A DNA stretch of 34,980 bases, from the IMG/VR virus record IMGVR_UViG_3300019926_000023, positions 1-34,980 of that record. One strand, given 5' to 3'. This DNA comes from a virus. The notes below the pieces were generated by a model. It saw only the letters and a program-made list of their open reading frames with translations. It ran no database searches and was not told the DNA's origin. Within the stretch, counting starts at the first letter, position 1. Each line of letters begins with the position of its first letter. Shown in pieces: positions 7,169 to 14,824 of this stretch. Both the position numbers and the translations under genes were made by a program.

Positions 7169-7408
7169 TTAGAAATCGAAAAGAGACGGCTTCTCATCGG
7201 TTTCTTCTTGCTCCGGTGAATCCACATCATCTACTTCACGAAGCTTCTCAAAGCGTCCACAAGACTCGTTAATTTCCCATTGCCACTTCCGGTAATCTGA
7301 TGCTTCTATCGACTCATGTTCGATTACTAATTTATCTTCACTCGACTCTAAAACAGTAACTTCTTCGTTGAGTGTATTATCCCAATAAACCTCACCTTCT
7401 TGGGGCAT
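7169..7408 (-). CDS. Acidic protein with C-terminal PIP-like tail
   Basis: 79 residues, strongly acidic. The last residues are K-P-S-L-F-D-F. Archaeal PCNA-interacting peptides end in this way (RFC-L of many archaea ends L-F-D-F), so this small protein may bind the PCNA encoded at 28650-29477. The rest of the protein (E-G-E-V-Y-W-D near the start) is unrecognised. The PCNA link is inference. Confidence 0.6.
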   Translation of the reverse strand: MPQEGEVYWDNTLNEEVTVLESSEDKLVIEHESIEASDYRKWQWEINESCGRFEKLREVDDVDSPEQEETDEKPSLFDF

Positions 7409-7410
7409 TA

Positions 7411-7719
7411 CTATTTATTTGGGCCGTAAGTAATCATTCTTGAGTGATCACAACTGTTACGACTGTCTCCTTGTAGCTTGATGATAGACTTTGGAATTTG
7501 CGCATCCAAGCCACAAATCTCACCGTCTTCTGTCTTCTTTACATCTCTAATGTTGCTTTCTTCGATTGAAAGAACCCACTTAATTATTGTAGGTACTTCC
7601 GTATAAATAGTACCACACTCTAAATCGTTAGGGAAACAAAGAGATGTTTCTTTTTCCTTTGCTGTTAACTTTGGATCAGAAACGATTCTCTCATTCAGTA
7701 ACTCCTGCTTTCTACTCAT
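7411..7719 (-). CDS. Hypothetical protein
   Basis: A 102-residue soluble protein with four scattered cysteines. The N-terminus (S-R-K-Q-E-L-L-N-E-R) is helical and charged. No family recognised; it precedes the PIP-tailed protein by two bases and is likely co-transcribed with it. Confidence 0.5.
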   Translation of the reverse strand: MSRKQELLNERIVSDPKLTAKEKETSLCFPNDLECGTIYTEVPTIIKWVLSIEESNIRDVKKTEDGEICGLDAQIPKSIIKLQGDSRNSCDHSRMITYGPNK

Positions 7720-7761
7720 GCAATTCCAACTTAACGGAGCGTCTTAAAAAGACTTTCGTTT

Positions 7762-7959
7762 TTATTGGAATTCTCGTACTAACCCTGTCCTTTTTATTAG
7801 TGGGTAATAGAGATTATATGTACTGGTGCCTTTTTTCAAGGGAACAATACCAAAGTATCCTCTATTGTCACGTTTCCATATAACCCTCTTTCCAACAGCT
7901 TCGTGTCTTGTATCAACTACCGTGCTTATTCTTGGGAGAAGATACTTCCACTCACCCAT
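7762..7959 (-). CDS. Hypothetical basic small protein
   Basis: 65 residues, unusually basic for this window (R-I-S-T-V-V-D-T-R-H, K-R-V-I-W-K-R). Its beta-rich pattern could suit a small nucleic-acid-binding fold, but no motif is diagnostic. Confidence 0.5.
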   Translation of the reverse strand: MGEWKYLLPRISTVVDTRHEAVGKRVIWKRDNRGYFGIVPLKKGTSTYNLYYPLIKRTGLVREFQ

Positions 7960-7964
7960 TCTTT

Positions 7965-8126
7965 TTATTCACCCATCTCGATTTCTTCCGGTTCCTCAAC
8001 GTAAATTTCATCAACAGGAACACTATACACATCAATATTGCCAACATCAACTTCTCTGATATCGCTACCTTCTCTAACAAAAATATTCTCTTCTTCGCTA
8101 ACGTCTTTGTGGAACTTTTGTGCCAT
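7965..8126 (-). CDS. Acidic small protein
   Basis: 53 residues from the ATG at 8126 (M-A-Q-K-F-H-K-D), strongly acidic in the second half (E-E-P-E-E-I-E-M-G-E). An upstream in-frame start at 8186 would run into the preceding membrane-protein gene, so the shorter form is preferred. A second frame over the same bases is basic and hydrophobic and is rejected. Function unknown. Confidence 0.5.
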   Translation of the reverse strand: MAQKFHKDVSEEENIFVREGSDIREVDVGNIDVYSVPVDEIYVEEPEEIEMGE

Positions 8127-8160
8127 GCAACCTGAAATAATACACCAAGAAATAAAAGTC

Positions 8161-8337
8161 TTACTCTTGGAATATCCACCGGTCAACGTACCAGAAAATA
8201 CAAGCTCCTATTACTTGGGCAAGAGCCAAAGCCACGTATGGTTCAAAGTACCACGAAAATGCAGTAATAGGAGCGACCATTACGATAGTCGAAAGTTGCC
8301 ACCGACCGTGATAAATTAAATATTTCCTATAGTCCAT
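8161..8337 (-). CDS. Two-helix membrane protein
   Basis: 58 residues beginning M-D-Y-R-K-Y with G-R-W-Q-L-S before the first membrane helix (about 17-30) and a second helix (36-51) ending W-Y-V-D-R-W-I-F-Q-E. Tryptophan and arginine at the boundaries fit a two-pass topology. Function not recognised. Confidence 0.6.
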   Translation of the reverse strand: MDYRKYLIYHGRWQLSTIVMVAPITAFSWYFEPYVALALAQVIGACIFWYVDRWIFQE

Positions 8338-8353
8338 AAAAAGAAGTTAGACC

Positions 8354-8836
8354 TTACCGGGAGAGATTTTCAGAAGGAGCGTCGGAAATAGAGCCTGTCT
8401 CAGAAACCTCTTCAAGTTCGCTAAACGTATCAGAGTAAGAAACACCCTCGGTATATTCACGAAGGCGGGGTTCATCGAACCACTCTGATTCATCGGCCTC
8501 TTCAGTAGACTGAACGAGGATCTGTGGGCAGTTGTAGAGCTTATAGTTAACAACAGAAACGATACCCTTGAAACCCGTCACAACGTCGATAACGGGCTGT
8601 CCCGTCTCAAATTCAGACACATCTTCAACATCAACATCATCAACAAACTGTTCTTCAAGTGTAAGCTGTTCCTCGTAAAAGAAAGATTCAGCATTGGGAG
8701 ACTTGTCTTCTTCCGTAGGAGAACAGCCAACACGGGTACATCCTGTAAGATGATCTCCAATCGTGGTAACAACTCCTTCATAGCCACTAATCGTATCCAC
8801 TACACGCTGACCAAGTTGAACATCAGTTTCTTGCAT
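8354..8836 (-). CDS. Protein with tandem SH3-like repeats
   Basis: 160 residues made of two related units of about 60 residues: L-G-Q-R-V-V-D-x-x-S-G-Y-E-G-V-V-T (from residue 8) and T-G-Q-P-V-I-D-V-V-T-G-F-K-G-I-V-S (from about residue 77). Each continues with a cysteine strand and a late F-Y/F-D-E segment. The pattern looks like a small beta-barrel. The C-terminal 30 residues are a Ser/Glu-rich tail. Binding role is likely, partner unknown. Confidence 0.65.
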   Translation of the reverse strand: MQETDVQLGQRVVDTISGYEGVVTTIGDHLTGCTRVGCSPTEEDKSPNAESFFYEEQLTLEEQFVDDVDVEDVSEFETGQPVIDVVTGFKGIVSVVNYKLYNCPQILVQSTEEADESEWFDEPRLREYTEGVSYSDTFSELEEVSETGSISDAPSENLSR

Positions 8837-8885
8837 GACGCAGCTAAACAGAAGGGATGCCTGAATAAAAACGTTGCGTTACAGG

Positions 8886-9215
8886 TTAGTCTGTATATCC
8901 GCCAACAATCTCTACATCAAAAACATCCTTTTCGGGTGCGGTAATAATCGAAGAACGTGTGCCGGGCCGGTCGGTTTCAATTTCGATATCCTCAAAGGAA
9001 GAAACAACTTCTCCATCAATAGTGGCTTCATACCAACCCCGACCAATACTTTGATCGCATCCGAGAGCAATCTGAAGAGTCACACGCTGTCCCGGATCAG
9101 GCGTTTGATTAAGTTCAGCACTCTCAAGAAAGACACTCGGTGTATCTTCGCCTCCATCATCTACCCCTGTGGTTTCAAAACTAACGTTCTCGGCAAAAGT
9201 CTGATTTCGGGCCAT
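8886..9215 (-). CDS. Predicted beta-sandwich protein
   Basis: 109 residues, acidic, with alternating strands and D-P-G-Q-R-V-T-L and G-W-Y-E-A-T-I-D-G-E-V segments that resemble an Ig/FN3-like sandwich. No signal peptide. A CTTTTTAAG box at about 9239-9247 lies 25-34 bases upstream of the ATG, so it probably has its own promoter. Could be a minor virion component, but nothing proves it. Confidence 0.5.
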   Translation of the reverse strand: MARNQTFAENVSFETTGVDDGGEDTPSVFLESAELNQTPDPGQRVTLQIALGCDQSIGRGWYEATIDGEVVSSFEDIEIETDRPGTRSSIITAPEKDVFDVEIVGGYTD

Positions 9216-9248
9216 CAGGTTATAAATAGGCCCCGACGCTTAAAAAGT

Positions 9249-9686
9249 TTACGAATCTCGTTCGGCGTGGAATCGGCGGGCTAAGAATTGTGTTTCATCG
9301 GCAACTCTATCATATCCATCCTCCCTAAAGCATTTACCAACTTCAAAGAGTCTGTTACCTAACGACCAACATTCATAATCAGTTAGAGAAACCACCACAG
9401 AGTAGTTTATCTCTGTGTGTCGCTTATCTCCCTGATTATAGAAATCATCATCGTAACTATTTCTATCAGCTACTTGCGAGAGAAACCTTGCAGCCCAATA
9501 GCTACAGTCTTGGTTAAAATTCTCATCCATATGTTCATAATTTCTCATAGCCCGGTTCAACCTATTACCGATAACACGACACTCGTATTCACTAACGCAA
9601 AATTCTATTTTATCTCCACCTTCTGACTCAACTACTCTCGGTTCTGTATAACGTCCATTTTCATCTCTCGGTTGTGGGTAATTCAT
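9249..9686 (-). CDS. Duplicated-domain helical protein
   Basis: 145 residues from the ATG at 9686 (M-N-Y-P-Q-P-R-D); the frame's TTG at 9695 is less likely. Two homologous halves are visible: S-E-Y-E-C-R-V-I-G-N-R-L-N and T-D-Y-E-C-W-S-L-G-N-R-L-F, each followed by a helix ending A-R-F-L or A-R-R-F. An internal duplication of an unknown helical domain is therefore seen directly. A TATA-like ATATAT lies near 9714-9720. Confidence 0.6.
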   Translation of the reverse strand: MNYPQPRDENGRYTEPRVVESEGGDKIEFCVSEYECRVIGNRLNRAMRNYEHMDENFNQDCSYWAARFLSQVADRNSYDDDFYNQGDKRHTEINYSVVVSLTDYECWSLGNRLFEVGKCFREDGYDRVADETQFLARRFHAERDS

Positions 9687-9725
9687 CAGCAGCAAAATCG
9701 GCTTATCGACCGATATATTAAAACT

Positions 9726-9965
9726 TTACGTCTCCTTTCCTTCTGTAACTTCTATTTCATTGTTTACGTACTGCTGTCTTATTCTTTCCATCTCGTCTTT
9801 AGAATCAATTAAAACTGATTCATAAACAACATATATCAAGAGTGAAGAAATGATATAAATTAAAGAAACCGGAAGTATATATGAAATATCCCCTAAAGCT
9901 ATTAAGATGAATACCGAAAACAAAAAAGGTATCATTTGAGAATGGAATAATGAATCAAGCTTCAT
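9726..9965 (-). CDS. Membrane protein
   Basis: 79 residues with two hydrophobic helices (about 11-25 and 30-47) and a charged C-terminal helix (D-S-K-D-E-M-E-R-I-R-Q-Q). Its ATG overlaps the TAG of the upstream LAGLIDADG endonuclease (ATG at 9963-9965). Function unknown. Confidence 0.55.
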   Translation of the reverse strand: MKLDSLFHSQMIPFLFSVFILIALGDISYILPVSLIYIISSLLIYVVYESVLIDSKDEMERIRQQYVNNEIEVTEGKET

Positions 9966-10762
9966 TGTAGTTCACCGGGCCATTTATATTCAAAACCGGG
10001 TAGTGGTTCACCAATATACTCAAATAATTCTTTACTCTCATCAACTGTCCATCTGAGGTGGGATATTTTTGCCCCATACCTTTCCGAAGTAACCCACTTT
10101 GGTTTAGGTAAGCTCTTTTTCTGAAAATAAGAATTTATCTTTTTCTTTGACTCAGACTCATTCCCCGTAACTATCGTGAATCGGTCATATTCTGTATAAC
10201 TACCATCACCAACGTACCAATGTTTTAAAACCTCTGGATCTAGATTAATTGTTTCGGGAAAAATCTTTTTGCCGCTACTATACCAACTCTTAAATTTTTC
10301 TAAGTCGGGGTGTGTCTTCGTCTTCCACGTATAAAGATCAGAACAATCGGGGTTTTTAACTTCTATGAAACTACTATTTGAAATATTCATAGAAGATTCA
10401 ACAGAATCCATTGATTGATAAACGCCGCCTGTAGAAGACAATAAAGAAAATATATTATTTAATTCGTGGAGGTATTTTTCATTAATTGTTTCTACTTTGA
10501 TTCTCGGATATTTTGAAGAAATATCTAAACAACCATCACCCATCAGTAATCCTTTAATGATATTTAACTGTTTATCTGTAAAGCTTGGCCTGTGTTCGGG
10601 ATTATATCTCCAATGACACGCTAACTGTTTATAAGGCTTCCCACAATCAGGACAACTTTCATATTCCTTTGGAGCGTGTTCGGGATATTCTTCATAATGC
10701 CTTTTCCTCAAATCTCTTTCATCATAATATGAAACATTACATACAGAACATTCTGCGGTCAT
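9962..10762 (-). CDS. LAGLIDADG homing endonuclease with zinc fingers
   Basis: 266 residues from the ATG at 10762; the upstream TTG at 10783 is less likely. The N-terminus has paired cysteines with trailing histidines (C-S-V-C...H and C-P-D-C...C-H), like C2H2-type fingers. Then two LAGLIDADG helices are visible, I-I-K-G-L-L-M-G-D-G-C-L-D and L-K-H-W-Y-V-G-D-G-S-Y, each with the catalytic acidic residue. It is freestanding, with its own TTTTAAA promoter box 24-30 bases upstream, and not in an obvious intron or intein. Cleavage specificity is unknown. Confidence 0.85.
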   Translation of the reverse strand: MTAECSVCNVSYYDERDLRKRHYEEYPEHAPKEYESCPDCGKPYKQLACHWRYNPEHRPSFTDKQLNIIKGLLMGDGCLDISSKYPRIKVETINEKYLHELNNIFSLLSSTGGVYQSMDSVESSMNISNSSFIEVKNPDCSDLYTWKTKTHPDLEKFKSWYSSGKKIFPETINLDPEVLKHWYVGDGSYTEYDRFTIVTGNESESKKKINSYFQKKSLPKPKWVTSERYGAKISHLRWTVDESKELFEYIGEPLPGFEYKWPGELQ

Positions 10763-10785
10763 ACGTAAGTTATTGTTTCTCAAGG

Positions 10786-10792
10786 TTTAAAA
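10786..10792 (-). promoter_or_regulatory. TATA-like box for the LAGLIDADG gene
   Basis: TTTTAAA on the minus strand, 24-30 bases before the ATG at 10762. This spacing fits a leaderless archaeal transcript. Confidence 0.4.
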
Positions 10793-10795
10793 GGG

Positions 10796-11155
10796 TTACG
10801 ATAACTTCTGCTTTAGCTCTTGAAGATCACCTTTACGAATGTACCTTTTTAGTTCTTCATTATCGAACCACTTCCAAGAGTACCTTTCAGTCCTAAACCC
10901 GTTATCAGACTTTGGTGGTTCACCCCTCCACGGTTCTATACTTTGAACACCCAAGTCATAGTCAAACGGGTCTGTATTAAACGACTGTGTAGCCGGTTTA
11001 TAATTTATGTCAATACCATCATAATCAGCAAGAACAGCTAATTTTAATCTCTCTTCGATTAACTCTTGCTCTTCTTGCAGGATTTCATGAAGTTTGTTCT
11101 TTATTTCTACATTCTCTAAAATAAGCTCTTCAGGATCTAGTTTAAAGCTTCTCAT
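10796..11155 (-). CDS. Hypothetical protein
   Basis: 119 residues: a charged helical N-terminal half (about residues 10-45, possible coiled coil, E-I-L-Q-E-E-Q-E-L-I-E-E-R) and a C-terminal half with W-K-W-F-D-N-E-E-L-K. Not recognised. It sits in a tight run with the next two genes upstream. Confidence 0.5.
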   Translation of the reverse strand: MRSFKLDPEELILENVEIKNKLHEILQEEQELIEERLKLAVLADYDGIDINYKPATQSFNTDPFDYDLGVQSIEPWRGEPPKSDNGFRTERYSWKWFDNEELKRYIRKGDLQELKQKLS

Positions 11156-11157
11156 AT

Positions 11158-11349
11158 TTATTGCTTGATTTCTATTGTTTCACCGTCAAAAAGTAACCAA
11201 GCAGTTTCCTCATTCATTGAATCAAAGAGCCAAGTAGTACCTCCTAATGCTGTATCGAGTATTACTTTTGGGTCTTTTTCTTGTTTCATAGGTTCCTCAT
11301 TTCTCTCCCATTCTTCTAACAGAGCTTCTTCTGAAGAATTAGTAACCAT
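11158..11349 (-). CDS. Hypothetical small acidic protein
   Basis: 63 residues, acidic, with a G-G-T-T-W-L-F-D segment. It lies two bases after the RNA ligase gene and two bases before the next gene, so a shared transcript is likely. No function recognised. Confidence 0.5.
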   Translation of the reverse strand: MVTNSSEEALLEEWERNEEPMKQEKDPKVILDTALGGTTWLFDSMNEETAWLLFDGETIEIKQ

Positions 11350-11351
11350 GC

Positions 11352-12089
11352 TTAGTGACGTTCTCCCTCAAACCAACCAAACATATCTCTTCTCAACTTT
11401 GCCATGTTGGGTGCATATTTACGATACATACCATTAGATAATTCTTCTTCCTCTAGTTCAATACTTTGAGCATTATACTGAGCATCCGGGCGAATGAAAA
11501 TGATGCCCTCGCAAAAAGTACCGTTCTCAACGGAAGCGGTTTCAATACTGGTACTGTGCATACGAGCATAGAACAGACTAAACAAGTTTTCTTCAAACCA
11601 CCCACTTATTGTCTCAAAGTCTTTCGGATACTTACCCCACGACTTGTAGGAACACTTGTCTACTAACCAGTCGAAAGGAATGAACAGATTTTCTTTTAAT
11701 TCATGTTCATTACCGTGGAAATCAGGCCCAACAGTTTCTCCATAAAAGACTCCTTGACCCAAATCATCCAAGTAACCACGCCGATAGCTATTCTGAATAG
11801 CCCGGCAAATACGGCGGTGATGGTAATCAGCACTATAGGGATCAACTTCTTGAAACGGTTCAGGACCATGCCGAGTATATCCATCTAACAAAAGACCGTG
11901 TTCTCCTTGCCGAATACGTACTGCTGTATTTGTGCCATGAAGTTTCTCTACAGCAAGAACACGATCATTTTCAAAAACCCATTCATATCCATCATTCACT
12001 TCATCATAGACTACATACTCACCATCTTCATTCTCTTTACGCTTAAACGGAGAATGAATCTTCGGAAACCGAAGGGGATTAATTGTCAT
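11352..12089 (-). CDS. RNA ligase (nucleotidyltransferase superfamily)
   Basis: 245 residues with the ligase core: motif I E-K-L-H-G-T-N with the adenylated lysine at residue 49, a motif III-like F-Y-G-E-T (115-119), motif IV C-E-G-I-I-F-I (193-199), and motif V-like K-Y-A-P-N-M-A-K-L-R-R (224-234). These are the motifs of ATP-dependent RNA ligases that seal nicks or repair tRNA. No extra C-terminal specificity domain is seen. Viral RNA ligases often counter host tRNA cleavage, so a link to the nearby tRNA-Leu is possible but unproven. Confidence 0.75.
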   Translation of the reverse strand: MTINPLRFPKIHSPFKRKENEDGEYVVYDEVNDGYEWVFENDRVLAVEKLHGTNTAVRIRQGEHGLLLDGYTRHGPEPFQEVDPYSADYHHRRICRAIQNSYRRGYLDDLGQGVFYGETVGPDFHGNEHELKENLFIPFDWLVDKCSYKSWGKYPKDFETISGWFEENLFSLFYARMHSTSIETASVENGTFCEGIIFIRPDAQYNAQSIELEEEELSNGMYRKYAPNMAKLRRDMFGWFEGERH

Positions 12090-12306
12090 TGTTATCGTTT
12101 AAGTTTTCAGCTACTTTTTCAGCTACTTCATCAACGTACATATCAATAGCAGGAAGTTCCGTAATCTGAACATCATCAGAAGAAAACACAACCTGAGCTA
12201 TACCATCGTGTTTTTGTAAATCGTTCTTTATAGAGCTAGCAAGTTGTTTAAGTTCATTCTCTGTTGCATCTACAACGGTAACATGGAGTATTTTGTCGTC
12301 TCTCAT
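12079..12306 (-). CDS. Hypothetical acidic protein
   Basis: 75 residues. A beta-alpha-beta pattern (K-I-L-H-V-T-V-V, then a helix, then A-Q-V-V-F-S-S) resembles a small ferredoxin-like fold. An Asn/Asp-rich tail overlaps the RNA ligase start by 11 bases, indicating translational coupling. Confidence 0.5.
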   Translation of the reverse strand: MRDDKILHVTVVDATENELKQLASSIKNDLQKHDGIAQVVFSSDDVQITELPAIDMYVDEVAEKVAENLNDNNDN

Positions 12307-12413
12307 TCCTCATTCAACAATGGGTGATTCTCCTGTAAAAACTTTGCGGCTTCTTCATACCTGTGCCTCTTTAAGATTTCAATAGCTGACTCAACCTTTT
12401 CTTTCTCGTTCAT
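12303..12413 (-). CDS. Micro-protein, helical
   Basis: 36 residues (M-N-E-K-E-K-V-E...), an amphipathic two-helix pattern including R-Y-E-E-A-A-K-F-L. Overlaps of 3-4 bases with both neighbours support translation. Function unknown. Confidence 0.45.
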   Translation of the reverse strand: MNEKEKVESAIEILKRHRYEEAAKFLQENHPLLNEE

Positions 12414-12517
12414 AGTTTGTCTTTCACTTCTTCATAGTCTTGACCACAATACTGATCTTCACAATCCGATTGTGGTTCTCCCCACTCAACTTCGCATTGG
12501 TGACACATATAAATCAT
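12410..12517 (-). CDS. Micro-protein with cysteine pairs
   Basis: 35 residues with C-H-Q-C near the N-terminus and two later cysteines (D-C-E-D-Q-Y-C-G), suggesting a small zinc site. It overlaps both neighbours by four bases. Confidence 0.45.
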   Translation of the reverse strand: MIYMCHQCEVEWGEPQSDCEDQYCGQDYEEVKDKL

Positions 12518-12642
12518 TTGTAGCTTCTATAAATTTCCTTTGAATTTTTATTGTTATCAAAATGCTTCACAGGAACAGGACAGTCTACATCTAATCCACA
12601 AGGAAGTGGATGGTAATTTCCACACGGTTTTAAATCGGACAT
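12514..12642 (-). CDS. Micro-protein, cysteine-containing
   Basis: 42 residues with three cysteines (K-P-C-G-N, P-C-G-L-D, D-C-P-V). First gene of the minus-strand transcript from the divergent promoter at 12643-12728. Function unknown. Confidence 0.45.
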   Translation of the reverse strand: MSDLKPCGNYHPLPCGLDVDCPVPVKHFDNNKNSKEIYRSYK

Positions 12643-12728
12643 ATATTGACTTGGGATTGCTCACTTATAACATTTTTGTGATACCCGTTAGCAAAAGCCT
12701 TTTATTCTGCTAAAACATAGACCGTATT
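12643..12728. promoter_or_regulatory. Divergent promoter region
   Basis: For the minus strand, TTATAA at about 12665-12670 lies roughly 25 bases before the ATG at 12642. For the plus strand, CTTTTATT at about 12699-12706 lies 23-30 bases before the GTG at 12729. Both fit archaeal TATA placement for near-leaderless transcripts. Confidence 0.5.
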
Positions 12729-13166
12729 GTGCAACCCAAAGAACCAACTAAAGTGAAGGTTGCTAACAACGAAACAGTCTATGATATTGAGTACAAAAAT
12801 GATTCAATCATCCTACTACGAGAAGAAAATGAAGGTATGCACAGACTTGAGAAACGATCACAGTTTGAAACTGAACTTGAATCCGGTTGGTTTGAAACAG
12901 TCGAGGAACAACCTATTCCCGAAGCTTCCATTGAATCTACCGAATCAGAGAGTGACGGACAAGAAAAAGAAACTTCCGGGGAGGACGAAAGCATAGACCT
13001 ACTCTCCGTTGGAGGTGTTGGAGAGCAAACGGCTAAAAATCTTGAACAAGAAGGATACAATGATGCAGAGTCTATTTCTAAGGCGCGTCTTGGGCAGTTG
13101 AAGGCTGTTGATGGAGTCGGGACGGCAACGGCTAAGAATCTACAAGAAGCCGCTCAGAACGTGTAG
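12729..13166 (+). CDS. Helix-hairpin-helix protein, lone plus-strand gene
   Basis: 145 residues starting at GTG. The N-terminal 45 residues form a small beta domain (T-V-Y-D-I-E-Y-K-N-D-S-I-I-L-L), followed by an acidic Ser/Glu linker. The last 55 residues are a tandem helix-hairpin-helix: V-G-G-V-G-E-Q-T-A-K-N-L and V-D-G-V-G-T-A-T-A-K-N-L. Such HhH pairs bind DNA non-specifically and occur at the N-terminus of RadA, as in the recombinase at 31898-32803. It is the only plus-strand gene between 1413 and 31810 and ends overlapping the convergent membrane gene by 13 bases. Confidence 0.7.
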   Translation: MQPKEPTKVKVANNETVYDIEYKNDSIILLREENEGMHRLEKRSQFETELESGWFETVEEQPIPEASIESTESESDGQEKETSGEDESIDLLSVGGVGEQTAKNLEQEGYNDAESISKARLGQLKAVDGVGTATAKNLQEAAQNV

Positions 13167-13360
13167 ACTCTGTAGAAGATCCATCCCAAGAAGACTGAAA
13201 TGAAGTAGAGAACCGAAGCAAACTTAACCATCAACATCCCATTTGCGAAAGCGTTCTTAATGACGGACAAGTAGATTAAGATACTTGCATAAATAAATGC
13301 CGTAGCTGCAAGTGCAAGCAACAACGATTCTCCAACAACGAGTGCGATTGTTTCGATCAT
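13154..13360 (-). CDS. Two-helix membrane protein
   Basis: 68 residues with hydrophobic segments at about 4-33 and 44-65, and little between them. Convergent with and overlapping the HhH gene; its ATG overlaps the stop of the upstream gene by four bases. Function unknown. Confidence 0.55.
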   Translation of the reverse strand: MIETIALVVGESLLLALAATAFIYASILIYLSVIKNAFANGMLMVKFASVLYFISVFLGWIFYRVYTF

Positions 13361-13641
13361 TTTCGGGGTGGGATGCAGTAGTATTTAGCGTAATTTCCTG
13401 TCCGACTCTCTAGCTCTCTATACTTTTTGATTTCACCATCAAGGATTATATCTCCGTTTTGGTCACTAACGATAATAGGCCACCACTTCACATCTTCCGG
13501 TGGGAATAGGAATGGATCTATCTTGATTGCAGAATAGTTATCTCTATCTACAATCTCCACCTTTCTACCTTTTAGCTCTTCATCAAACCTATACTCCTTA
13601 TCTTTTCTAAAAATCGAAATTTTACCAATGTTTTCTGTCAT
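13357..13641 (-). CDS. Hypothetical protein
   Basis: 94 residues, beta-rich, with K-W-W-P-I-I-V and I-I-L-D-G-E-I. The pattern, with D-G-E and Y-Y-C-I-P-P-R-K at the end, loosely resembles ParB/ASCH-like small domains, but no diagnostic motif is visible. It follows the methyltransferase by two bases. Confidence 0.45.
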   Translation of the reverse strand: MTENIGKISIFRKDKEYRFDEELKGRKVEIVDRDNYSAIKIDPFLFPPEDVKWWPIIVSDQNGDIILDGEIKKYRELESRTGNYAKYYCIPPRK

Positions 13642-13643
13642 TG

Positions 13644-14822
13644 TTAGTAGTCCATAATGCTTCTATCATCAAAAATCTTTGTAGTCTCGTTCTCAATTCG
13701 GTCAAAACTCATGTCTACGTAGTCTTTGTTTAGGTCAATTCCAATCCAATCTCTATCAAGTTGCTCTGCTACAACAGCCGTCGTTCCTGAACCGATGAAT
13801 GGATCAAGAACAACTCCATCTTCGGGGCAGGAAGATTTGATATGTGGTTCAATTAAGTTTTGCGGGAAGACAGCAAAATGTGCATCAGAGTGTTTTGCAG
13901 TTTTAACCTCCATTACATCTCGTGGGATCTTACCATTGGGGTTTCTATCAATATCACCCGCCCCAACAGCAGGACTTTTAGCAGTTTCTTGAGATTCAAT
14001 ATCCGCATTAAATTCATAGTTATACCGACTCTTACTAGACTCAGCGTATGGTTGCCTAACAGAATCCATATCGAAATAATAGTCCTTCGATTTTACAAAA
14101 TGGAAAACAAACTCAAAGGACGTACATCGTCTATCTGTTACACTTTCAGGCATAGGGTTGGGTTTGTTCCAAACTATATCATTTCTAAGAATCCACCCAT
14201 TATCCATAAGTGAAATTGCTGTACGGTGGGGGATTAGCATCTTACATTTATCGGGAAATTCAACATCTCTTGCAGGCACAGAATCGGGATATTTTTCTCT
14301 ATCTTGAGTTGAAGCAGAATCCCAATCATCAGGAACACCTGAAATTCCTCCACCCCCCGCGTAAGTGTCTCCAAGATTTAGATAAAAGCTTCCTTCGGGC
14401 TTCAATACACGATATATTTCATTACATATCTCAGTAATATTACGAACGAATTGGATTGGAGATGGTTCCAAACCAAGTTGCCCTTTCCAAGCACCGCACT
14501 TTGAACAGTAGTTGCTTTCAATACCATCACCACCACGGAGTCTTGTTTCTTGTGTGTGTTCATTCCCGCCAACATCGGGCGGGTTTTCCTCAGTATTATT
14601 TCCACCGCGAGGTTTCTTTGTTACAGTCCCCCAATCATGTTTACAATCATCTTCACCACCCCAAATAGATTCAACATCATCCCCGTAATCTCTGAGTCCG
14701 TAATAAGGAGGACTTGTAACTACCATATCTACACTCTCTTCGGGCATTTCTTTCAGCTTTTCCCTTGAATCACCTTGATGCACTTCATTCAACCAATAAT
14801 CTATGTTATTTTTATCTGTCAT
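13644..14822 (-). CDS. Site-specific DNA methyltransferase (beta class)
   Basis: 392 residues. The catalytic motif IV T-S-P-P-Y-Y-G-L-R-D-Y is at 36-46; the SAM-binding motif I V-L-D-P-F-I-G-S-G-T-T is near the C-terminus (338-348), followed by D-R-D-W-I-G-I-D-L-N. This IV-before-I order defines the beta class; an SPPY motif suggests N4-cytosine, though N6-adenine cannot be excluded. An insert with C-K-H-D and N-Y-C-S-K-C-G (60-110) looks like a zinc knuckle. The last residues D-R-S-I-M-D-Y resemble a PIP peptide. No partner restriction enzyme is seen, so it is probably an orphan protecting viral DNA. Confidence 0.88.
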   Translation of the reverse strand: MTDKNNIDYWLNEVHQGDSREKLKEMPEESVDMVVTSPPYYGLRDYGDDVESIWGGEDDCKHDWGTVTKKPRGGNNTEENPPDVGGNEHTQETRLRGGDGIESNYCSKCGAWKGQLGLEPSPIQFVRNITEICNEIYRVLKPEGSFYLNLGDTYAGGGGISGVPDDWDSASTQDREKYPDSVPARDVEFPDKCKMLIPHRTAISLMDNGWILRNDIVWNKPNPMPESVTDRRCTSFEFVFHFVKSKDYYFDMDSVRQPYAESSKSRYNYEFNADIESQETAKSPAVGAGDIDRNPNGKIPRDVMEVKTAKHSDAHFAVFPQNLIEPHIKSSCPEDGVVLDPFIGSGTTAVVAEQLDRDWIGIDLNKDYVDMSFDRIENETTKIFDDRSIMDY

Positions 14823-14824
14823 TA

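Noticed and set aside
7952-8179. 75-codon minus-strand frame overlapping the acidic gene at 7965-8126
   Set aside because: Its basic, hydrophobic translation is unlike neighbours, and the alternative frame is acidic and fits the gene spacing.
9962-10762. Intron or intein host for the LAGLIDADG endonuclease
   Set aside because: Flanking genes are complete and unrelated, and a promoter box precedes it, so it is treated as freestanding.
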